A DNA stretch of 64,000 nt, from positions 372,001 to 436,000 of the forward strand of contig NZ_QPMM01000007.1 of NCBI RefSeq assembly GCF_003419895.1, written 5' to 3'. Position 1 is the first letter of the stretch; each line of letters begins with the position of its first letter. The stretch is from Chitinophaga silvatica. Lineage in GTDB: Bacteria > Bacteroidota > Bacteroidia > Chitinophagales > Chitinophagaceae. The position numbers and the translations under genes were made by a program. Below are positions 8,819 to 18,311 of this stretch, in pieces. The notes beneath the pieces are model-generated. The model searched no databases. It was not told the origin of the DNA and was given only the letters and a program-made list of their open reading frames with translations.

Positions 8819-9795
8819 GATCTGTGGGCACTGGCATTAAATTTTTCCCGGTATTCGGTAGGGGTCATACCTACTGTTTTACGGAAAACTTTTCTGAATG
8901 CTTTAGGATCGTTGTAGCCGGAACTGAGGATAATACTAGTCATTTGTTCTCCGGTTTGTTCCAGCATCTTTTTAGCGGCTTCTATCCGTGTATATTGCAA
9001 ATATTCGATAGGAGTGAATCCAGTAGCCTGTTTGAAGCGTCTTACTATGTTACGGCGACTAGATGGAATATCTTTGATTATTTCTTCAATTGTGCCGGCT
9101 TCCTGGTATTTCGTTTCTATTTTGTCCTGAGTGGCAGCCACCAGTTCATCATTATGCTGGCGGGTGGGTTGAAAGGTGCTGAAATAATGTTGTTTGTCTC
9201 TCCCCATATCCACTGCAAATATTTTAGCTGTTCTGATGGCAGTTTCAATGCCCAGATGAATTTCCAGTAAATGAAGCAGGAGATTAAACGTAGAGGTGGC
9301 GCCTCCGCTGGTATAAATCCCTTCATCATGTGTTACCGTTTTATCGGGCAAAAGGTTCACAGATGGGAAAGCAGCAGAGAATGCCTTACAGCAATCTACG
9401 TGGGTAGTAGCAATACGACCATTCAGCAAACCACTTGCGGCCAATAAAAATGCTCCGGTGCAGAAACTGGCTATTTCTGCACCTTGCTGGTATTGCGATT
9501 GCAGCCAGGGCAAAAAGGCAACGTTATCGGCTACGGATTGTGGCAAATTATCTGTCGTAAAAGATGGTACCAATACGAGGTTGAACCGACTTCCCTGTTC
9601 CAGGGGTTCCGAATGATAATTAGGAAATGCGTAGGTAATAGACTTGCTTTCCTGAGTATAAACTAAAGTGATTTTGAAAGGAGCTGCTGCCTCTCTTTGG
9701 AGGTAAATTTTATTGACTGTCTCTAGTACATCAGTAATAGCAGCCAGACTTAAAAGTTTATAGTGCTGAATTAGTAGGATTCCTATTTGGAGCAT
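8815..9795 (-). CDS. GlxA-family AraC transcriptional regulator (second paralogue)
   Basis: A 326-residue fusion of a DJ-1/PfpI-like domain (ASFCTGAFLLAASG elbow with cysteine) and a C-terminal AraC helix-turn-helix (FRKVFRKTVGMTPTEYREKF). It is similar in layout to the regulator at 1414-2406. Its own upstream region carries a tandem TTGTCGC-type motif at 9837-9863, suggesting autoregulation or cross-regulation. It overlaps the DinB-family gene tail to tail by 4 bp. Confidence 0.88.
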   Translation of the reverse strand: MLQIGILLIQHYKLLSLAAITDVLETVNKIYLQREAAAPFKITLVYTQESKSITYAFPNYHSEPLEQGSRFNLVLVPSFTTDNLPQSVADNVAFLPWLQSQYQQGAEIASFCTGAFLLAASGLLNGRIATTHVDCCKAFSAAFPSVNLLPDKTVTHDEGIYTSGGATSTFNLLLHLLEIHLGIETAIRTAKIFAVDMGRDKQHYFSTFQPTRQHNDELVAATQDKIETKYQEAGTIEEIIKDIPSSRRNIVRRFKQATGFTPIEYLQYTRIEAAKKMLEQTGEQMTSIILSSGYNDPKAFRKVFRKTVGMTPTEYREKFNASAHRS

Positions 9796-9836
9796 ATTTG
9801 CCGGTATTTAGAAACAAAATCAAACTTAATAATTTT

Positions 9837-9863
9837 TTGTCGCAAATAACCCTGAGTTTGTCC
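9837..9863 (+). promoter_or_regulatory. Tandem AraC-type motif upstream of GlxA-2
   Basis: TTGTCGCAAATAACC at 9837-9851 is followed 21 bp later by TTGTCCATAACA. The first copy differs from the site at 215-229 by one base. It lies 42-68 bp upstream of the minus-strand GlxA gene. Confidence 0.45.
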
Positions 9864-9939
9864 ATAACAGCATCTATATTTTTTATGTTGAAAGGCTAAC
9901 TTGCGAAATAATATCAATATTCTATTCAAACTGAATTGT

Positions 9940-10155
9940 ATGGTAGAAGTATTTAAAACAAATGTACAACGAACCACTGTAGCCAAAGAAATTATAGCCA
10001 TCCTTCTACAAAATTTTCCGGGTAGAAAAATAAATTTTGATTTAGAAGATTGTGATAAGGTACTTCGGGTAGAAGGGGAGAATTTCCAGCCTGGAAAAAT
10101 AGTAATGCTTGTGAATGATAATGGGTTTCAGTGCCAGGTAATGGAAGATGACTGA
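9940..10155 (+). CDS. Small conserved protein, ferredoxin-like fold suspected
   Basis: A 71-residue protein, VEVFKTNVQRTTVAKEIIAILLQNFPGRKINFDLEDCDKVLRVEG and so on. The alternating strand-helix-strand pattern and the NFDLEDCDKVLRV core resemble a small protein family common in Bacteroidota, loosely similar to heavy-metal-associated domains but without a CxxC. The ATG at 9940 is preferred over a TTG at 9901. Function unknown. Confidence 0.65.
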   Translation: MVEVFKTNVQRTTVAKEIIAILLQNFPGRKINFDLEDCDKVLRVEGENFQPGKIVMLVNDNGFQCQVMEDD

Positions 10156-10161
10156 AAAATT

Positions 10162-10198
10162 GCATGGATGCCGCGAAATGATTTTCCGGTATCCATGC
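10162..10198. terminator. Bidirectional terminator
   Basis: GCATGGATGCCG (10162-10173) pairs with CGGTATCCATGC (10187-10198), 12 bp with one G-U. It sits in the 46-bp gap between convergent genes and is flanked by A-rich sequence on the left. Confidence 0.6.
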
Positions 10199-10201
10199 CA
10201 G

Positions 10202-10987
10202 TTATATAAGGGTCAGATTTTTAGCCTGATAGGCTTGTAATGAAGGGTTGTCTGCTGGTAATTCTGTAATCAGATAATGAATATCCTGTAAATCAGCAAT
10301 TTTCATCTTCATCGATGAATTCATTTTTTCTGAAATTGCCATAATTGCCACCTTATCCGCCGCCTTAATCATTGCTTTCTTAACCTGAATGGTTTCCCAG
10401 TCGGCATCCGTTAACCCATTAACAGGATCAATAGCATTGGTGCCAATAATGCATAAATCGGCCTTAATATTGGAAAGATACTCAAATACTTCTCCACTTA
10501 CGGTCATCTGACTATAAGCAGAAATTTGTCCACCTATCATAATCGTTTTAATCATCGGTTTATCCAGTAGCTCCACCGCTGTAAATACATTTACAGTAAT
10601 AAACGTAGCTTTCAGTGTAGCTGGGATCTTCTTGATAAACTCCCGGATAGTAGTGCCTCCACCAATTAAAACTATCATGTCGTCTTGCAATAATTGCAAA
10701 GCTTTTTCTGCAATTATTCCCTTATTACTCTGAGCATAGGTTTGGGATTCATGCCCAAAGTGATAGGCAATAGACATGGCCCCACCTTTGATTTTTACCA
10801 CTTCTCCATCTTCTGCGAGCTCATTTACATCTCTGCGAATAGTGTCTTCAGATACATTGATCAGGTTAACCAATTCATTATAGGTGATCCTTGTATGAAT
10901 GTTCACCTGCTGGATTATAAGATTTTTCCTCGCCTTTTTAGTAAGGTTAATCGGAGGAGTATGATCGTGCGCATTGGCATTATCCAT
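10202..10987 (-). CDS. DeoR/GlpR-family transcriptional regulator
   Basis: A 261-residue regulator: N-terminal DeoR winged helix (about residues 18-75, with ITYNELVNLINVSEDTIRRDVNEL) and a C-terminal sugar-phosphate-sensing domain (DDMIVLIGGGTTIREFI, TVSGEVFEYL, CIIGTNAIDPVNGLTDADWETIQVKKAMI). DeoR proteins normally repress sugar operons and respond to phosphorylated sugars. It is transcribed away from the SusC operon across a palindrome-rich 325-bp region, so it probably controls that operon, with the product of the PfkB kinase a likely inducer (inference). Confidence 0.9.
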   Translation of the reverse strand: MDNANAHDHTPPINLTKKARKNLIIQQVNIHTRITYNELVNLINVSEDTIRRDVNELAEDGEVVKIKGGAMSIAYHFGHESQTYAQSNKGIIAEKALQLLQDDMIVLIGGGTTIREFIKKIPATLKATFITVNVFTAVELLDKPMIKTIMIGGQISAYSQMTVSGEVFEYLSNIKADLCIIGTNAIDPVNGLTDADWETIQVKKAMIKAADKVAIMAISEKMNSSMKMKIADLQDIHYLITELPADNPSLQAYQAKNLTLI

Positions 10988-11200
10988 AACGTTACTTCTA
11001 TTGGAAGGTGATGATACTTAAAATAATTATTATATGCAATAAATGCCTTTTTTAGCAAAAAGTGCAAAAAACAAAAATAATAGTTTTTACGAAAATTTGC
11101 ATTTCTATCAAGCTAAAATAAAATTTCTTAAATCTTTTTTAAACATAAATAATTTATAATCAATTTTATATCGATAATAAATCGACTCTTTAGAAATTCC

Positions 11201-11221
11201 AAATTGCAGAAAATGCAATTT
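11201..11221. promoter_or_regulatory. Palindromic operator candidate 1 (DeoR)
   Basis: AAATTGCA, 5-nt spacer GAAAA, TGCAATTT: perfect 8-bp arms. Confidence 0.55.
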
Positions 11222-11234
11222 ATTTCTGCAAAAA

Positions 11235-11253
11235 ATTTGCATAAAATGCAAAT
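11235..11253. promoter_or_regulatory. Palindromic operator candidate 2 (DeoR)
   Basis: ATTTGCAT, AAA, ATGCAAAT: perfect 8-bp arms with a 3-nt spacer, centred 33 bp downstream of candidate 1 and 69 bp before the SusC start. It shares the TGCA core with candidate 1, as expected for repeated binding of one regulator. Confidence 0.55.
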
Positions 11254-11312
11254 ATCCTTATTTTTATCCCTGTATTCCGCAAAATTTGAAAAACAACTAT
11301 CAACCAAACCAC

Positions 11313-14300
11313 ATGATGAAGAATGTCAAAAGCCTGGCAACTTTAGCAAACTTATTTCTGCCTGTAGTCTGCCTCCTGCTATGCCTGGGTACTAATGCCC
11401 AATCATCTGCCAGCAATAAAACAGTAGCCGGTACCGTTACCGGCCCCGATCATCAGCCTGTCATCGGCGCTACCGTTACCCTCCTTGCCGCAAAAGGATA
11501 CGGAGCTACCACCGATGCTACCGGCCACTTTTCTATTAACCTTCCCCCTTCCATCTCCGGAGAAGTAACTCTTGCCATTACTTTTATCGGTTATGAAAGA
11601 AAAGAAGTAAAAGCAACACCCGGACAACCAATCGCCATTCAGCTGGCCGTTTCGGCTAAAGATCTCGGCGAATTGGTAGTAACGGCCCTGGGAATTAAAA
11701 AAGAAAAGAAAGCAGTTGCTTACGCCCTCACCGAACTAAAAGGAAACGACTTTACCCAGGCCCGCGAAATAAATGTCGCTAACGCCTTAACCGGTAAAGT
11801 AGCTGGTGTCAACTCTTCCGGCCTGGCTGCCGGCCCGGGTAGCTCCAGCCGCGTAATCATTCGTGGTACCGGTTCCCTCAACGGCGATGTACAACCGCTT
11901 TACGTTATCAATGGTATGCCCATGGATAACACCACCAACAGCGTTCCTGCCAGTGGTAACGGCGCTATTGGACTGAATAGCGACAGAGGCGATGGGATCA
12001 GCAGCCTCAATCCGGATGATATCGAATCCATCACCGTACTGAAAGGTGGACCCGCTGCCGCCCTATACGGTAGCCGCGCTTCCAATGGCGTTATCCTGAT
12101 TACCACTAAAAAAGGCGCCGCCAAAAAAGGAATCGGAGTTGATTATAATTCTTCCCTGACTTTCGAATCTCCCAGCGTTTATCCTAAATGGCAATACGAA
12201 TATGGTTCTGGCCAGAAAGGACTGAAACCAACTACTCAGAATGAAGCCATTGCTGCTGGCCGCCTCTCCTGGGGCGCTAAAATGGATGGCTCTCCTGTCG
12301 TGCAGTTCGATGGGGTAAATCGTCCTTATTCTCCTCAAAAGAATAATATCAAAAACTTCTACAATACCGGTAATACCTTTTCTAATACCGTTGCTTTCAA
12401 TGGCGGTAATGAAAATACTACCTACCGTGTATCCCTGGCCGATATGACGAATCATGGACTTGTTCCTAATCAGCAGCTCAACAGAAAAACTGCTACTTTA
12501 AGTGTCAATTCATCTTTAAGTAAAAAATTAAGCTTCGAGTCTTACCTGCAATACAATATCGAGAAAGCAAAAAATCGTGCAGGCGTTTCCGATGCTCCGG
12601 GTAACGTAAACTGGGGTACTTACATGCTGGCAAATACTGTTGATATCCGCAGCCTCGATCCTGGCTATGATGCCAATGGAAACGAAATCAAGTGGAATCC
12701 TTCCGAATTCGCTACCAATCCTTTCTTCGCGCTAAATAAATACAAAAACCAGGATGGCAGGAACCGCTTTATCGGATACCTGAATGTTAAATATAATCTC
12801 CTCGATAATCTCTTCGTTCGTGGCCGCGTATCTCAGGATTATTCTGCTATCGAATATACTGGTGTGGTGCCAACTGGTACTGCCTATGCAACAAAGGGAT
12901 TTTTTAAACAAAATACCAATTCGATCACTGAAACAAATGGTGAGCTATCCATCAACTATCAGGGTAAACTGAGCCGCGACCTGCAACTCAATGTCATGGC
13001 AGGTGGCAACCAGCGCAGAGCCAAATCAAATATCACTGATCTGGATGGTACCGGTTTCTTCGAACCTGCTTTCTATGACGTCAGTAATGTAATCAGCTTG
13101 CGTACAACCAATATCAACTCAAAAACCGGTATCAACTCTTTATTCGGCTCTGTTGATCTTTCGTTTAAAGACATGCTCTTTATTTCGGCAACTGGGCGTA
13201 ACGACTGGTTTTCGACTTTAGATCCGAAAAATAATAATATTTTCTACCCTTCTGTTGGGGCCAGCTTCCTGCTCTCTGAGGCAGTGAAACTTCCTTCCTG
13301 GTTTAATTATGCCAAGATCAGAAGTTCCTGGGCCCAGGTAGGCGGTGGTGCTCCACTTGCCTATGCTCTCAATCAAACCTATAGCATGGTTCCGGGTGGT
13401 GGACATTTAGGTCAGCCTCTCCAAACTCCTACTCAAACAAATGGTACCGGCTCCGGCCTCCTGATGGCTCCAAATCCTAAGCTCCGTCCTTTTGTTTCTA
13501 CTACTGCCGAATTCGGAATCGAAGGCCGTTTCCTTAATAATCGTTTAGGTGCCGACATTACAGTATATAATCGCAGAACGACCGACGATATCATGCAGGT
13601 AGCGGTTTCTCCGGCTTCCGGTTACTCCACCGCGTACCTCAACATCGGTACTATGAACAATAAAGGAATTGAAATTCAGCTGAATGGTAATCCGGTAAAA
13701 ACTAAATCTTTCTCCTGGAACGTAGATTTCAATATCGCATATAACAAAAACGAAGTATTGAAACTCAATGATGGACTGGATTTCATTGAACTAGATAAAG
13801 CTGTAAATAACTATGCTTACCTGTATGCCGAAGTTGGCAAACCTTATAGCATTATCAAAGGGTACAGAGTAAAGAAAGATGCACAGGGTAATACAATTTA
13901 TGATAAATCTTCAGGGTATGAAGACAGAGAGTTTGTAGATCTGGGAACCGGTATTGCTCCGGTAGGTGGAGGTATCAATAATAAATTCACTTACAAACAA
14001 TGGAGCCTCGACTTCCTCATAGATGGTAAATTCGGTGGGCATATTTATTCTGGTACTAACCTTTATGCTACCCGCTTTGGATTAACCGATATTACCTTAC
14101 CAGGAAGAGATGGCGGACTCACAGTTACGGGAGTAGATAAGGAAGGAAAACCATTTACAAAAACTTTCACATACAACGATAATCTTCAGGGGTATTACGA
14201 TAACTTCAAAAACCTTTCTGAAAAGTTTGTATACGATGCAAGTTTCGTGAAATTAAGACAGGTTGTACTTCAATACAGTATTCCTTCGAAAGCGCTTGCT

Positions 14301-14480
14301 TTTGCTAAAATTCAATCTGCTTCAATAGCTTTTGTAGCAAGAAATCTGCTCATTCTGTATAAGAACACTCCGAACATCGATCCTGAATCTACATTCAGCA
14401 ATGCGAATGCACAGGGCTTTGAAATGTTTGGCGTTCCTCCAACCAGAAGCTATGGCCTTAACCTGATGGTGAAATTCTAA
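11313..14480 (+). CDS. SusC/RagA-family TonB-dependent outer-membrane transporter
   Basis: A 1055-residue outer-membrane channel. A signal peptide (ending GTNAQSS) is followed by a carboxypeptidase-regulatory-like beta domain (VAGTVTGPDHQPVIGATVTLL to FIGYERKEV), the ELVVTALG TonB-box region, a plug (VANALTGKVAGVNS, VIIRGTGSLNG, LYVINGMPM, ITVLKGGPAAALYGSRASNGVILITTKKG) and a 22-strand-type barrel ending in an aromatic residue (MVKF). It lacks an STN domain, so it is not wired to FecI/FecR; control is probably by the divergent DeoR protein. The ATG at 11313 fits the signal peptide better than an upstream TTG at 11286. Confidence 0.95.
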   Translation: MMKNVKSLATLANLFLPVVCLLLCLGTNAQSSASNKTVAGTVTGPDHQPVIGATVTLLAAKGYGATTDATGHFSINLPPSISGEVTLAITFIGYERKEVKATPGQPIAIQLAVSAKDLGELVVTALGIKKEKKAVAYALTELKGNDFTQAREINVANALTGKVAGVNSSGLAAGPGSSSRVIIRGTGSLNGDVQPLYVINGMPMDNTTNSVPASGNGAIGLNSDRGDGISSLNPDDIESITVLKGGPAAALYGSRASNGVILITTKKGAAKKGIGVDYNSSLTFESPSVYPKWQYEYGSGQKGLKPTTQNEAIAAGRLSWGAKMDGSPVVQFDGVNRPYSPQKNNIKNFYNTGNTFSNTVAFNGGNENTTYRVSLADMTNHGLVPNQQLNRKTATLSVNSSLSKKLSFESYLQYNIEKAKNRAGVSDAPGNVNWGTYMLANTVDIRSLDPGYDANGNEIKWNPSEFATNPFFALNKYKNQDGRNRFIGYLNVKYNLLDNLFVRGRVSQDYSAIEYTGVVPTGTAYATKGFFKQNTNSITETNGELSINYQGKLSRDLQLNVMAGGNQRRAKSNITDLDGTGFFEPAFYDVSNVISLRTTNINSKTGINSLFGSVDLSFKDMLFISATGRNDWFSTLDPKNNNIFYPSVGASFLLSEAVKLPSWFNYAKIRSSWAQVGGGAPLAYALNQTYSMVPGGGHLGQPLQTPTQTNGTGSGLLMAPNPKLRPFVSTTAEFGIEGRFLNNRLGADITVYNRRTTDDIMQVAVSPASGYSTAYLNIGTMNNKGIEIQLNGNPVKTKSFSWNVDFNIAYNKNEVLKLNDGLDFIELDKAVNNYAYLYAEVGKPYSIIKGYRVKKDAQGNTIYDKSSGYEDREFVDLGTGIAPVGGGINNKFTYKQWSLDFLIDGKFGGHIYSGTNLYATRFGLTDITLPGRDGGLTVTGVDKEGKPFTKTFTYNDNLQGYYDNFKNLSEKFVYDASFVKLRQVVLQYSIPSKALAFAKIQSASIAFVARNLLILYKNTPNIDPESTFSNANAQGFEMFGVPPTRSYGLNLMVKF

Positions 14481-14505
14481 GTTTACTCTCTTAAAAAATT
14501 ACACG

Positions 14506-16053
14506 ATGCTAAAATTTGCAAAATATAAATACGCTTTACTCCTGGGTGCAGTACTGGGATTTAGCTCCTGCGATAAAGGCTTTAAGGATATGAACGTCAA
14601 TCCTAATGCCAGTACTAACCCGAATATCAATTATCTGTTTACTCAAAGTTTGCTAAAAGGAAACCTGGTGTACGACAGAACTTATTTTTATACTTCCTAT
14701 CTGACCTGCGGCAACTATATTCAGCATTTCACTACTGCCAAGGAAATGGCTGGTGCCGGTGCTGGCGATAAGTATGCTGTTTCCGATCAGTATCAGGGTA
14801 TGTATTACCGTTACATCTATACCAATGCCATACTCACCTTGCAGGAAATCATCAATGCTGCAACCAAATCCGAAGATGTAAATAAGAAAGCTGCCGCCCG
14901 TATCTGGAAGGTATTGCTGATGCAAAGAATAACAGACCTCTATGGAGATGTTCCGTATAGTGATGCTTCCAAAGGTCGTGAAGGCTCTTATGTTCCAAAA
15001 TATGATGCCCAGGCAGATATCTATTTAAATATGCTGCAGGAACTTGAAGATGCCATTAAATCATTTGATGCAGGTAAACCTACTTTCGGCGCTGCTGACC
15101 TGTTTTATGGTGGTAATATAGATAGATGGAAAAAATTTGGTTATTCTCTGATGCTCAGAGTAGCCATGCGCACCACGAAAGTTACTGATAATAAAGTAGT
15201 AGCTAAAGACTGGGTGCTGAAGGCTGTAGCCGGTGGTGTGATAACTAAAGATGAAGAAAGTGCAGTACTGAAATACAGTAACGGTCCGCAGGTGTATAAT
15301 AACAACCCGGTTGCTTTTGAACTGGTAAATCAGGATTATGGTCCTGATGCCCATGGAGAGGGGAATACGGAATTAGGTAAATACAGTAAAACATTCATCG
15401 ATTTCCTGAAAAACAACCAGGACCCTCGCTTGAACGTAGTGGCTGTAGTATGGAATAATAATAAACCTGATACCAGCACTGCTATTCAGAAAGGATTACC
15501 TAGTGGAACTGATAAGAAAGCCGGCGATTTTGTCACTTATTCGGAACCTAATCCGGCTACTGTTTTAAATTATGCTGCTCCATTGCTGATTTTAACAAAT
15601 GCCGAAACAAACTTGCTGTTAAGTGAAGCTGCTCTCAGAGGCTGGACAGGTGGCGATAAAGCACAATTATTCCGCGATGGGGTTAGTGCTGCTTTGCGTA
15701 ACTGGTCATTGTTTGGAGCTGCTGGTACTATAGATCCGGTGAGGATTAATAAGTATGTTGATGATCATGCTTTAAATACTGCCGGAACTTTTGATGCACA
15801 AATGAATCAGATTCATACTCAGTTTTGGGTTGCATTATTCCTGGATGAGCAGGAGGCCTATGCCAACTGGCGCCGTACAGGTTACCCTGTTTTAGTACCT
15901 GTAAATTATCCGGGTAATGCTACCGGTGGAACCATCCCTCGCCGTTTGCCCTATTCTGCAAACGAACAAGGTATTAATGCTACCAATTACAAAGAAGCTG
16001 TTGCTCGTCAGGGTGCCGATTTGTTAACTACCCGTATGTGGTGGGATAAATAA
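14506..16053 (+). CDS. SusD/RagB-family nutrient-binding lipoprotein
   Basis: A 515-residue surface lipoprotein. The lipobox cysteine is C22 (VLGFSSC), followed by the typical DKGFKDMNVNPNA start of the SusD-like_2 type. It caps the SusC channel encoded 25 bp upstream and binds the glycan outside the cell. The helical repeat core includes KAAARIWKVLLMQRITDLYGDVPYSDA, and the C-terminus LLTTRMWWDK is typical. The GH20 start follows within 6 bp. Confidence 0.93.
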   Translation: MLKFAKYKYALLLGAVLGFSSCDKGFKDMNVNPNASTNPNINYLFTQSLLKGNLVYDRTYFYTSYLTCGNYIQHFTTAKEMAGAGAGDKYAVSDQYQGMYYRYIYTNAILTLQEIINAATKSEDVNKKAAARIWKVLLMQRITDLYGDVPYSDASKGREGSYVPKYDAQADIYLNMLQELEDAIKSFDAGKPTFGAADLFYGGNIDRWKKFGYSLMLRVAMRTTKVTDNKVVAKDWVLKAVAGGVITKDEESAVLKYSNGPQVYNNNPVAFELVNQDYGPDAHGEGNTELGKYSKTFIDFLKNNQDPRLNVVAVVWNNNKPDTSTAIQKGLPSGTDKKAGDFVTYSEPNPATVLNYAAPLLILTNAETNLLLSEAALRGWTGGDKAQLFRDGVSAALRNWSLFGAAGTIDPVRINKYVDDHALNTAGTFDAQMNQIHTQFWVALFLDEQEAYANWRRTGYPVLVPVNYPGNATGGTIPRRLPYSANEQGINATNYKEAVARQGADLLTTRMWWDK

Positions 16054-16058
16054 TTGTG

Positions 16059-18308
16059 ATGAAAAAAACATGGCTGATCATATGGCTGTTAGGGGGGCTT
16101 AATCTCTGTATTTCAGCCCAAAGGAAAGAGGCTGCCGCTCCGGCAGCCTTGATTCCTTTGCCCGTTCAATCTACCTGGTTTGCAGATTCTTTTAAGATGG
16201 ATGCCAATACCAGTATTCATGCAGATAAGAGCCTGAATCATGAACTTAATTTACTGCAATCATATATTCAATCTGCTGCCGGATTTAAACCATTAACAAG
16301 AGGAAGTGATATTTCTTTATTGATAGATACCCAGCTGGTAAAGCAGCCGGAAGGATACCTGCTTTCAATTCAGCCAGCTAAGGTTACCCTTATCGCGTAC
16401 AATGCTGCTGGTATTGTACACGGTATTGAAACTATGCGGCAGTTGTGGAAACAATCGTCCAACAGCCTGATTTTACCTGGTACTTCAATAACCGATTACC
16501 CACGTTTTTCCTACCGTGGTATGCACCTCGATGTAAGCAGGCATTTCTTCCCTGTATCTTTTATCAAACAGTTTATTGATCAATTATCAATTTATAAAAT
16601 CAATAATTTCCACTGGCATCTTACTGATGATCAGGGTTGGAGAATAGAGATCAAAAAGTATCCGAAACTCCAAACCATTGCTGCATTCAGAAACCAAACC
16701 CTTATTGGACATAAGAAAGAATTACCTCACCGCTTTGATGGCCTAAAATATGGAGGGTATTACACACAGGAGGAAATAAAAGAGGTTGTTGCCTATGCAG
16801 CTGCAAAGCATATTGAGGTAATCCCTGAAATTGAAATGCCTGGTCATGCAAGTGCTGCTCTTACTGCCTATCCCGATTTGGGTTGTACTAAAGGCCCTTA
16901 TAAGACCGCCGAATTCTGGGGGGTATTTGATGATGTATTTTGTGCTGGCAATGATTCTACCTTCACTTTTCTAAAAGATGTATTGGATGAAGTGATTGAA
17001 TTATTTCCTTCAACTTACATTCATATTGGAGGAGATGAATGCCCGAAAACCAGGTGGCACCTTTGTAAGGCCTGTCAACAGCGCATACATGATAATAACC
17101 TGGCAAATGAAGATCAGTTGCAAAGTTATTTTATTCGTCGTATAGCCAGCTACGTTAACAGTAAAGGCAGGAAGATTATGGGGTGGGATGAAATACTCGA
17201 AGGTGGCCTGGCTCCGGGCGCTACTGTAATGAGCTGGCGAGGAACTGCCGGTGCAATAGAGGCAGCTAAGCAACAGCAAATGGTAATTATGACTCCGGAA
17301 GATGAGCTGTATTTCGATCATTATCAGTCGCTATACCCTGAAGAAAAAGTAGCAGCTGGTGGCTATACTCCATTATCTGAAGTATATGCCTATGAGCCGC
17401 TTACTGCTACGAAGGATACTGCACTGATACCTTTTATTGCTGGTATTCAGGGGCAGGTATGGAGTGAATACCTCAGTACTCCCGGACAGGCTTGGTATAT
17501 GATTACACCACGTATGCAGGCGATGGCAGAAAGAGCCTGGTCGCCAAAGGAAGTACGTGATTATTCTTCATTTACTTCAAGGTTTAAGGTGTTGGAAATT
17601 GATACCAGCTTAGTATTTGAAGAAATTAATTACAGGATCGAAAATTTAGAGAAACAAAAGATTACGGTTTCCCTTAATAGTCATTCTACTAACGTTATTC
17701 ACTATACGATTGATGGGTCAGTTCCCGATATCAATAGTCCGGTTGCTACAACAGTTATTCCGCTTACACAAACCTGCACTCTTAATGCTTTGTTGTTTGA
17801 TCGGCAGCAAAGACCCGTGCATAGAGTCTTTCAACAGTTATTTTCTATTAATAAAGCAACAGGAGCAAATATAGTCCTTCAACATCCACCAGATACCAAA
17901 TTCAAGGGTAGTGCAACAAAACTTGTGAATGGTGTTGTGGGTACTCATCGTTACAACGATGAGCAATGGCTTGGATTTAGTAAACAATCTCTTATTGCAA
18001 CAATCGATTTAGGCAGTGAACAATGGATTAATCAGGTAGGGATTAATTGTCTTAATTATCATTGGCAGCGAATGTGGGCTCCTCAATATGTTTTGTTTGA
18101 AGGATCGGCCGATGGGGTGCATTTTCAAAAGTTGGCAAAAGCATCAAAATTTCCCGTTAATGGTATCAACAAAATTCTCCTGGCAGTAAAGCGAACAAAG
18201 TTGAGATATGTTCGTATTACAGCTCCGCCAGCGGGAATAATACCAGCAGGAGAATATGGTGCTGGTGGTAATAGTATGTTATTGGTGGATGAAATTATTA
18301 TCAATTAA
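16059..18308 (+). CDS. Secreted GH20 beta-N-acetylhexosaminidase with C-terminal carbohydrate-binding region
   Basis: A 749-residue exported enzyme: signal peptide (to about residue 21, CISAQR), GH20b N-terminal domain, then the GH20 TIM barrel. Visible motifs include FHWHLTDDQGWRIEIKKYP, the catalytic pair D326-E327 in GGDECPKTRW, MGWDEILEGG and QGQVWSEYL. GH20 enzymes remove terminal GlcNAc or GalNAc by substrate-assisted catalysis. After a FN3/chitobiase-like segment the last about 150 residues look like an F5/8-type-C (discoidin) domain. ATG at 16059 is chosen over GTG at 16056. It sits inside the SusC/D operon, so an amino-sugar glycan is the probable substrate. Confidence 0.93.
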   Translation: MKKTWLIIWLLGGLNLCISAQRKEAAAPAALIPLPVQSTWFADSFKMDANTSIHADKSLNHELNLLQSYIQSAAGFKPLTRGSDISLLIDTQLVKQPEGYLLSIQPAKVTLIAYNAAGIVHGIETMRQLWKQSSNSLILPGTSITDYPRFSYRGMHLDVSRHFFPVSFIKQFIDQLSIYKINNFHWHLTDDQGWRIEIKKYPKLQTIAAFRNQTLIGHKKELPHRFDGLKYGGYYTQEEIKEVVAYAAAKHIEVIPEIEMPGHASAALTAYPDLGCTKGPYKTAEFWGVFDDVFCAGNDSTFTFLKDVLDEVIELFPSTYIHIGGDECPKTRWHLCKACQQRIHDNNLANEDQLQSYFIRRIASYVNSKGRKIMGWDEILEGGLAPGATVMSWRGTAGAIEAAKQQQMVIMTPEDELYFDHYQSLYPEEKVAAGGYTPLSEVYAYEPLTATKDTALIPFIAGIQGQVWSEYLSTPGQAWYMITPRMQAMAERAWSPKEVRDYSSFTSRFKVLEIDTSLVFEEINYRIENLEKQKITVSLNSHSTNVIHYTIDGSVPDINSPVATTVIPLTQTCTLNALLFDRQQRPVHRVFQQLFSINKATGANIVLQHPPDTKFKGSATKLVNGVVGTHRYNDEQWLGFSKQSLIATIDLGSEQWINQVGINCLNYHWQRMWAPQYVLFEGSADGVHFQKLAKASKFPVNGINKILLAVKRTKLRYVRITAPPAGIIPAGEYGAGGNSMLLVDEIIIN

Positions 18309-18311
18309 GGC

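Larger units (their letters stand above)
10988..11312. promoter_or_regulatory. Divergent control region of DeoR gene and SusC operon
   Basis: A very AT-rich 325-bp region with a cluster of TGCA-centred motifs: AATGCAAAT and TTTGCATT types near 11034, 11093, 11201, 11214, 11235 and 11246. The two best-defined palindromes are listed separately. No coding sequence is seen. Confidence 0.6.
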
